In this document: positions 61,628 through 64,000 of the stretch, in pieces
How positions within the stretch are numbered: position 1 is the stretch's first letter
Layout: each line of letters begins with the position of its first letter
Source: an uncultured Algibacter sp.
GTDB taxonomy: Bacteria; Bacteroidota; Bacteroidia; Flavobacteriales; Flavobacteriaceae
Direction of reading: 5' to 3'
Assembly: GCF_947487575.1 (NCBI RefSeq)
Contig: NZ_CANKXG010000015.1
Location: 1 to 64,000 of the forward strand
DNA length: 64,000 nt
Position numbers and translations under genes: made by a program
Notes under the pieces: generated by a model
Told to the model about the DNA's origin: nothing
The model's database searches: none
The model's input: only the letters and a program-made list of their open reading frames with translations

Positions 61628-63421
61628 TTACTTCTCATGATAATAATTATAAACCTTTTCTGCCCTTGAAACTCCAACAACAGCTTCCAACTCATCTAAC
61701 TTGGCATTGGCAACTCGTTTTGCCGATTTAAAATGCCTTAATAATTCTACAACTGTTTTTTCGCCAACGCCAGAAATGGTTTCTAACTCTGTATTCAACG
61801 CCGTTTTGCTTCGTTTATTTCTATGATGCTCGATACCAAAACGATGTGCCTCGTTTCGTAATTGTTGTGTTATTTTTAGGGTCTCACTTTTCTTATCTAA
61901 ATATAAGGGAATTGGATCGTCTGGGTAAAATAATTCTTCCAAACGTTTAGCAATTCCGATAATGGCAATTTTACCTCTTAAACCTAAAGCTTCTAAGCTT
62001 TTTAATGCTGATGATAATTGCCCTTTCCCACCGTCAATAATAATGAGTTGTGGCAAGGGTTGGTCTTCATCTAACATACGTTTATATCTGCGATAAACCA
62101 CTTCTTCCATGGATGCAAAATCATCTGGACCTTCAACAGTTTTTATATTGAAATGGCGATAGTCTTTTTTGCTTGGTTTTCCATTTTTAAACACGACACA
62201 AGCTGCTACCGGATGTGTGCCTTGTATGTTTGAATTATCGAAACACTCAATATGCCTTGGTTCTTCTGAAAGCCTTAAATCTACTTTCATTTGAGCCATA
62301 ATCCGATTAGCATGCCTATCTGGGTCTACAATTTTCATTTGTTTAAAACGCTCCATTCTGAAATACTTGGCGTTTCTAAGTGATAAGTCTAAAATGTGTT
62401 TTTTATCACCTAATTTCGGGATGATTACTTTAATATCTTCACCTAAATCGACTTTAAAAGGCACATAAATTTCTTTGGAATTTGAATTGAAACGTTGCCT
62501 GATTTCTGTAATGGCGAGTTCTAAAAGTTCTAAATCGGTTTCATCCAATTTCTTTTTTATTTCTAAGGTATGCGAACGAATTATAGAACCATATGATAAT
62601 TGTAAAAAATTAACGTAGCCATAACTTTCGTCACTCATTATGGAAAATACATCTACATTACTGATTTTCGGATTAACTATAGTTGATTTTGCTTGATAAT
62701 TTTCTAAAACCTCGACTTTCTCTTTTATTTTTTGAGCTTCTTCAAACTGCATGTTTGCGGCAAACGCTTTCATTTGCAATTTAAATTGAGACAAAGAATC
62801 TTTAAAATTACCTTTTAAAATTTCTTTTATAGCTTTTATATTTTTGTTGTATTCAGCTTCAGTTTCTAATCCTTCACAAGCCCCTTTACAGTTTCCTAAA
62901 TGATACTCTAAACAGACTTTATATTTACCAGAATCTACTTTTTCTTCTGATAAATTGAAATTACAGTTTCTCAAACTATATAAGCCCCGTATTAAATCTA
63001 AAAGTGTATGAACGGTTTTTCCGCTGGTGTATGGGCCAAAATATTCACTGCCGTCTTTAAAAATACGCCGAGTAGAAAACACTCTTGGGAAACGTTCTTT
63101 TTTTATGCAAATCCATGGGTATGATTTATCATCCTTAAGCAGTACGTTATAGCGTGGCTTATGCTTTTTAATTAAGTTATTTTCAAGTAAAAGTGCATCG
63201 GTTTCAGTCTCAACAACAATGTGTTTTATGTTGACTATTTTTTTTACTAATACCCTTGTTTTTCCATTTTCATGGGTTTTTGTAAAGTAAGAACTAACTC
63301 TCTTCTTTAAGTTTTTTGCTTTTCCGACGTAAATAATCGTCCCTTCTTTATCATAATATTGATAAACCCCAGGTTGATTTGGCAAGGTTTTTAACTGTAT
63401 ATCTAATGTGGGCAAATCCAT
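61628..63421 (-). CDS. uvrC: excinuclease ABC subunit C
   Basis: A 597-residue nuclease of nucleotide-excision repair. The GIY-YIG domain opens it (PGVYQYYDKEGTIIYVGKAK), the UVR/UvrB-binding motif is MQFEEAQKIKEKVEVLENY, the RNase H-like part has ECFDNSNIQGTHPVA and IIDGGKGQLSSA, and the C-terminal helix-hairpin-helix region contains ISGVGEKTVVELL. It makes both cuts around the lesion. A well-formed promoter lies only five bases ahead of the ATG. Confidence 0.97.
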   Translation of the reverse strand: MDLPTLDIQLKTLPNQPGVYQYYDKEGTIIYVGKAKNLKKRVSSYFTKTHENGKTRVLVKKIVNIKHIVVETETDALLLENNLIKKHKPRYNVLLKDDKSYPWICIKKERFPRVFSTRRIFKDGSEYFGPYTSGKTVHTLLDLIRGLYSLRNCNFNLSEEKVDSGKYKVCLEYHLGNCKGACEGLETEAEYNKNIKAIKEILKGNFKDSLSQFKLQMKAFAANMQFEEAQKIKEKVEVLENYQAKSTIVNPKISNVDVFSIMSDESYGYVNFLQLSYGSIIRSHTLEIKKKLDETDLELLELAITEIRQRFNSNSKEIYVPFKVDLGEDIKVIIPKLGDKKHILDLSLRNAKYFRMERFKQMKIVDPDRHANRIMAQMKVDLRLSEEPRHIECFDNSNIQGTHPVAACVVFKNGKPSKKDYRHFNIKTVEGPDDFASMEEVVYRRYKRMLDEDQPLPQLIIIDGGKGQLSSALKSLEALGLRGKIAIIGIAKRLEELFYPDDPIPLYLDKKSETLKITQQLRNEAHRFGIEHHRNKRSKTALNTELETISGVGEKTVVELLRHFKSAKRVANAKLDELEAVVGVSRAEKVYNYYHEK

Positions 63422-63426
63422 TAACT

Positions 63427-63458
63427 CAAAGGTATATTAAATTCTAGATAATGTGAAA
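63427..63458 (-). promoter_or_regulatory. promoter of uvrC, almost leaderless
   Basis: TTTC (63458-63455), 20 bases, TACCTTTG (63434-63427), then AGTTA and the ATG on the minus strand. The spacing is right, and the start of transcription would fall on or next to the ATG. Confidence 0.5.
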
Positions 63459-63509
63459 ATTCGTTTCGCTTTTTTACTATATTGCATTATTGCGTCAAAC
63501 TTCTTTTTA

Positions 63510-64000
63510 ATGAATATCGTTATACTATCTAGAAACCCTAATTTATACTCTACCGACCGCTTGGTTGAAGAGGGTGAAAAAAGAGGACACAAAGTAGAAG
63601 TTATAGATCCTCTTAAATGCGATATTATTATTGAAAAAGAAAAACCAACTATTTATTTTAAAGATAGATATTTAGACTATGTAGATGCCATTATACCTAG
63701 AATTGGAGCTTCGGTTACTTTTTATGGCTGTGCGGTGGTTAGGCAGTTTGAAATGATGGGCGTTTTTACTATTGTAACATCAGACGCCATACAACGTTCT
63801 AGAGACAAATTACGCAGTTTGCAACGCTTGAGTAAAGCTGGTATTGGTATGCCAAAAACAGTTTTTACTAATTACTCTCGCGATGTTGAAGAGGTTATTG
63901 AACATGTTGGCGGAACCCCTGTTATTATTAAACTTTTAGAGGGTACGCAAGGTTTGGGTGTGGTTTTGGCTGAAACTAAAAATGCTGCTGAATCTGTTCT
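63510..64000 (+). CDS. rimK: RimK-type ATP-grasp ligase (ribosomal protein S6 glutamate ligase), 5' part
   Basis: The reading frame starts [20 protein letters not shown] and runs out of the window after 163 codons. [12 protein letters not shown] and [20 protein letters not shown] are typical of RimK, and the beginning of the ATP-grasp lid ([20 protein letters not shown], then [19 protein letters not shown]) is visible. It adds glutamate residues to the end of ribosomal protein S6. It is transcribed divergently from uvrC. The C-terminal half of the enzyme is outside the window. Confidence 0.9.
   Translation, partial: MNIVILSRNPNLYSTDRLVEEGEKRGHKVEVIDPLKCDIIIEKEKPTIYFKDRYLDYVDAIIPRIGASVTFYGCAVVRQFEMMGVFTIVTSDAIQRSRDKLRSLQRLSKAGIGMPKTVFTNYSRDVEEVIEHVGGTPVIIKLLEGTQGLGVVLAETKNAAESV

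Noticed and set aside
1-64000. CRISPR array, rRNA or tRNA genes, integrated element
   Set aside because: I saw no evenly spaced direct repeats of CRISPR type, no rRNA-like stretch, no cloverleaf I could support, and no integrase or attachment sites.

Overview
The window looks like a piece of chromosome from an aerobic, low-GC member of the Bacteroidota, most likely the family Flavobacteriaceae. The signs are: a type IX secretion C-terminal sorting domain on a metalloprotease; TonB-dependent receptors paired with surface lipoproteins; promoters of the Bacteroidota type (TTTG, about 20 bases, TAnnTTTG) instead of sigma70 boxes; DUF2480, DUF3078 and DUF5689 proteins; a type-B (Bacteroides-like) succinate dehydrogenase; and dispersed hairpin repeats in many intergenic gaps. 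There is no rRNA, no tRNA I can recognise, no CRISPR array and no complete insertion sequence. The only mobile-element trace is the last ~44 codons of an IS110-type transposase.

Layout. 1-3300: a solitary OLD-type ATPase/TOPRIM nuclease (candidate defence gene) and an aldo-keto reductase, bounded by two inverted copies of a dispersed repeat. 3303-9503: ompA-like lipoprotein, xth, a very large outer-membrane barrel of unknown function, and an M28 peptidase. 9593-13106: sdhCAB with a textbook promoter. 13268-21611: a small glycine-rich protein, a secreted zinc protease, pepP, aspartate kinase with a divergent ACT-like partner, an alpha/beta hydrolase, two tandem small zinc-ribbon proteins, and thiL. 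21630-26287: a tight four-gene operon of two beta-propeller lipoproteins followed by an MbnP-like copper protein and an MbnH/MauG-like di-heme enzyme. 27017-35314: the SUF iron-sulfur operon (sufA, sufB, lipoprotein, sufC, sufD, sufS, sufE, sufT, DUF2480), then a DUF3078 protein. 35498-36823: a GT32 glycosyltransferase, the IS110 remnant and a repeat.

36824-50869: hflX, then a block I read as a nucleic-acid (and perhaps phosphate) scavenging locus: two TonB-dependent receptors, each with a surface lipoprotein; two DNase I-like (endonuclease/exonuclease/phosphatase, EEP) proteins, one exported; and a secreted endonuclease I carrying two Ig/cadherin-like modules. 50954-58584: pgi, an M23 peptidase overlapping a tryptophan 2,3-dioxygenase-family gene, a DUF3108 protein, 4-hydroxyphenylpyruvate dioxygenase and homogentisate 1,2-dioxygenase, so aromatic amino-acid breakdown is concentrated here. 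58831-64000: a patatin-BamA-type outer-membrane phospholipase, a small unknown protein, uvrC, and the 5' part of rimK, which runs off the end.

The most interesting material is the MbnP/MbnH operon in a non-methanotroph-looking genome, the putative DNA-scavenging locus with its candidate operators, and the dispersed hairpin repeats. The repeats sit exactly at gene borders, including directly in front of the start codons of sufS and the DUF2480 gene. Functional statements rest on recognised motifs; no database search was possible.
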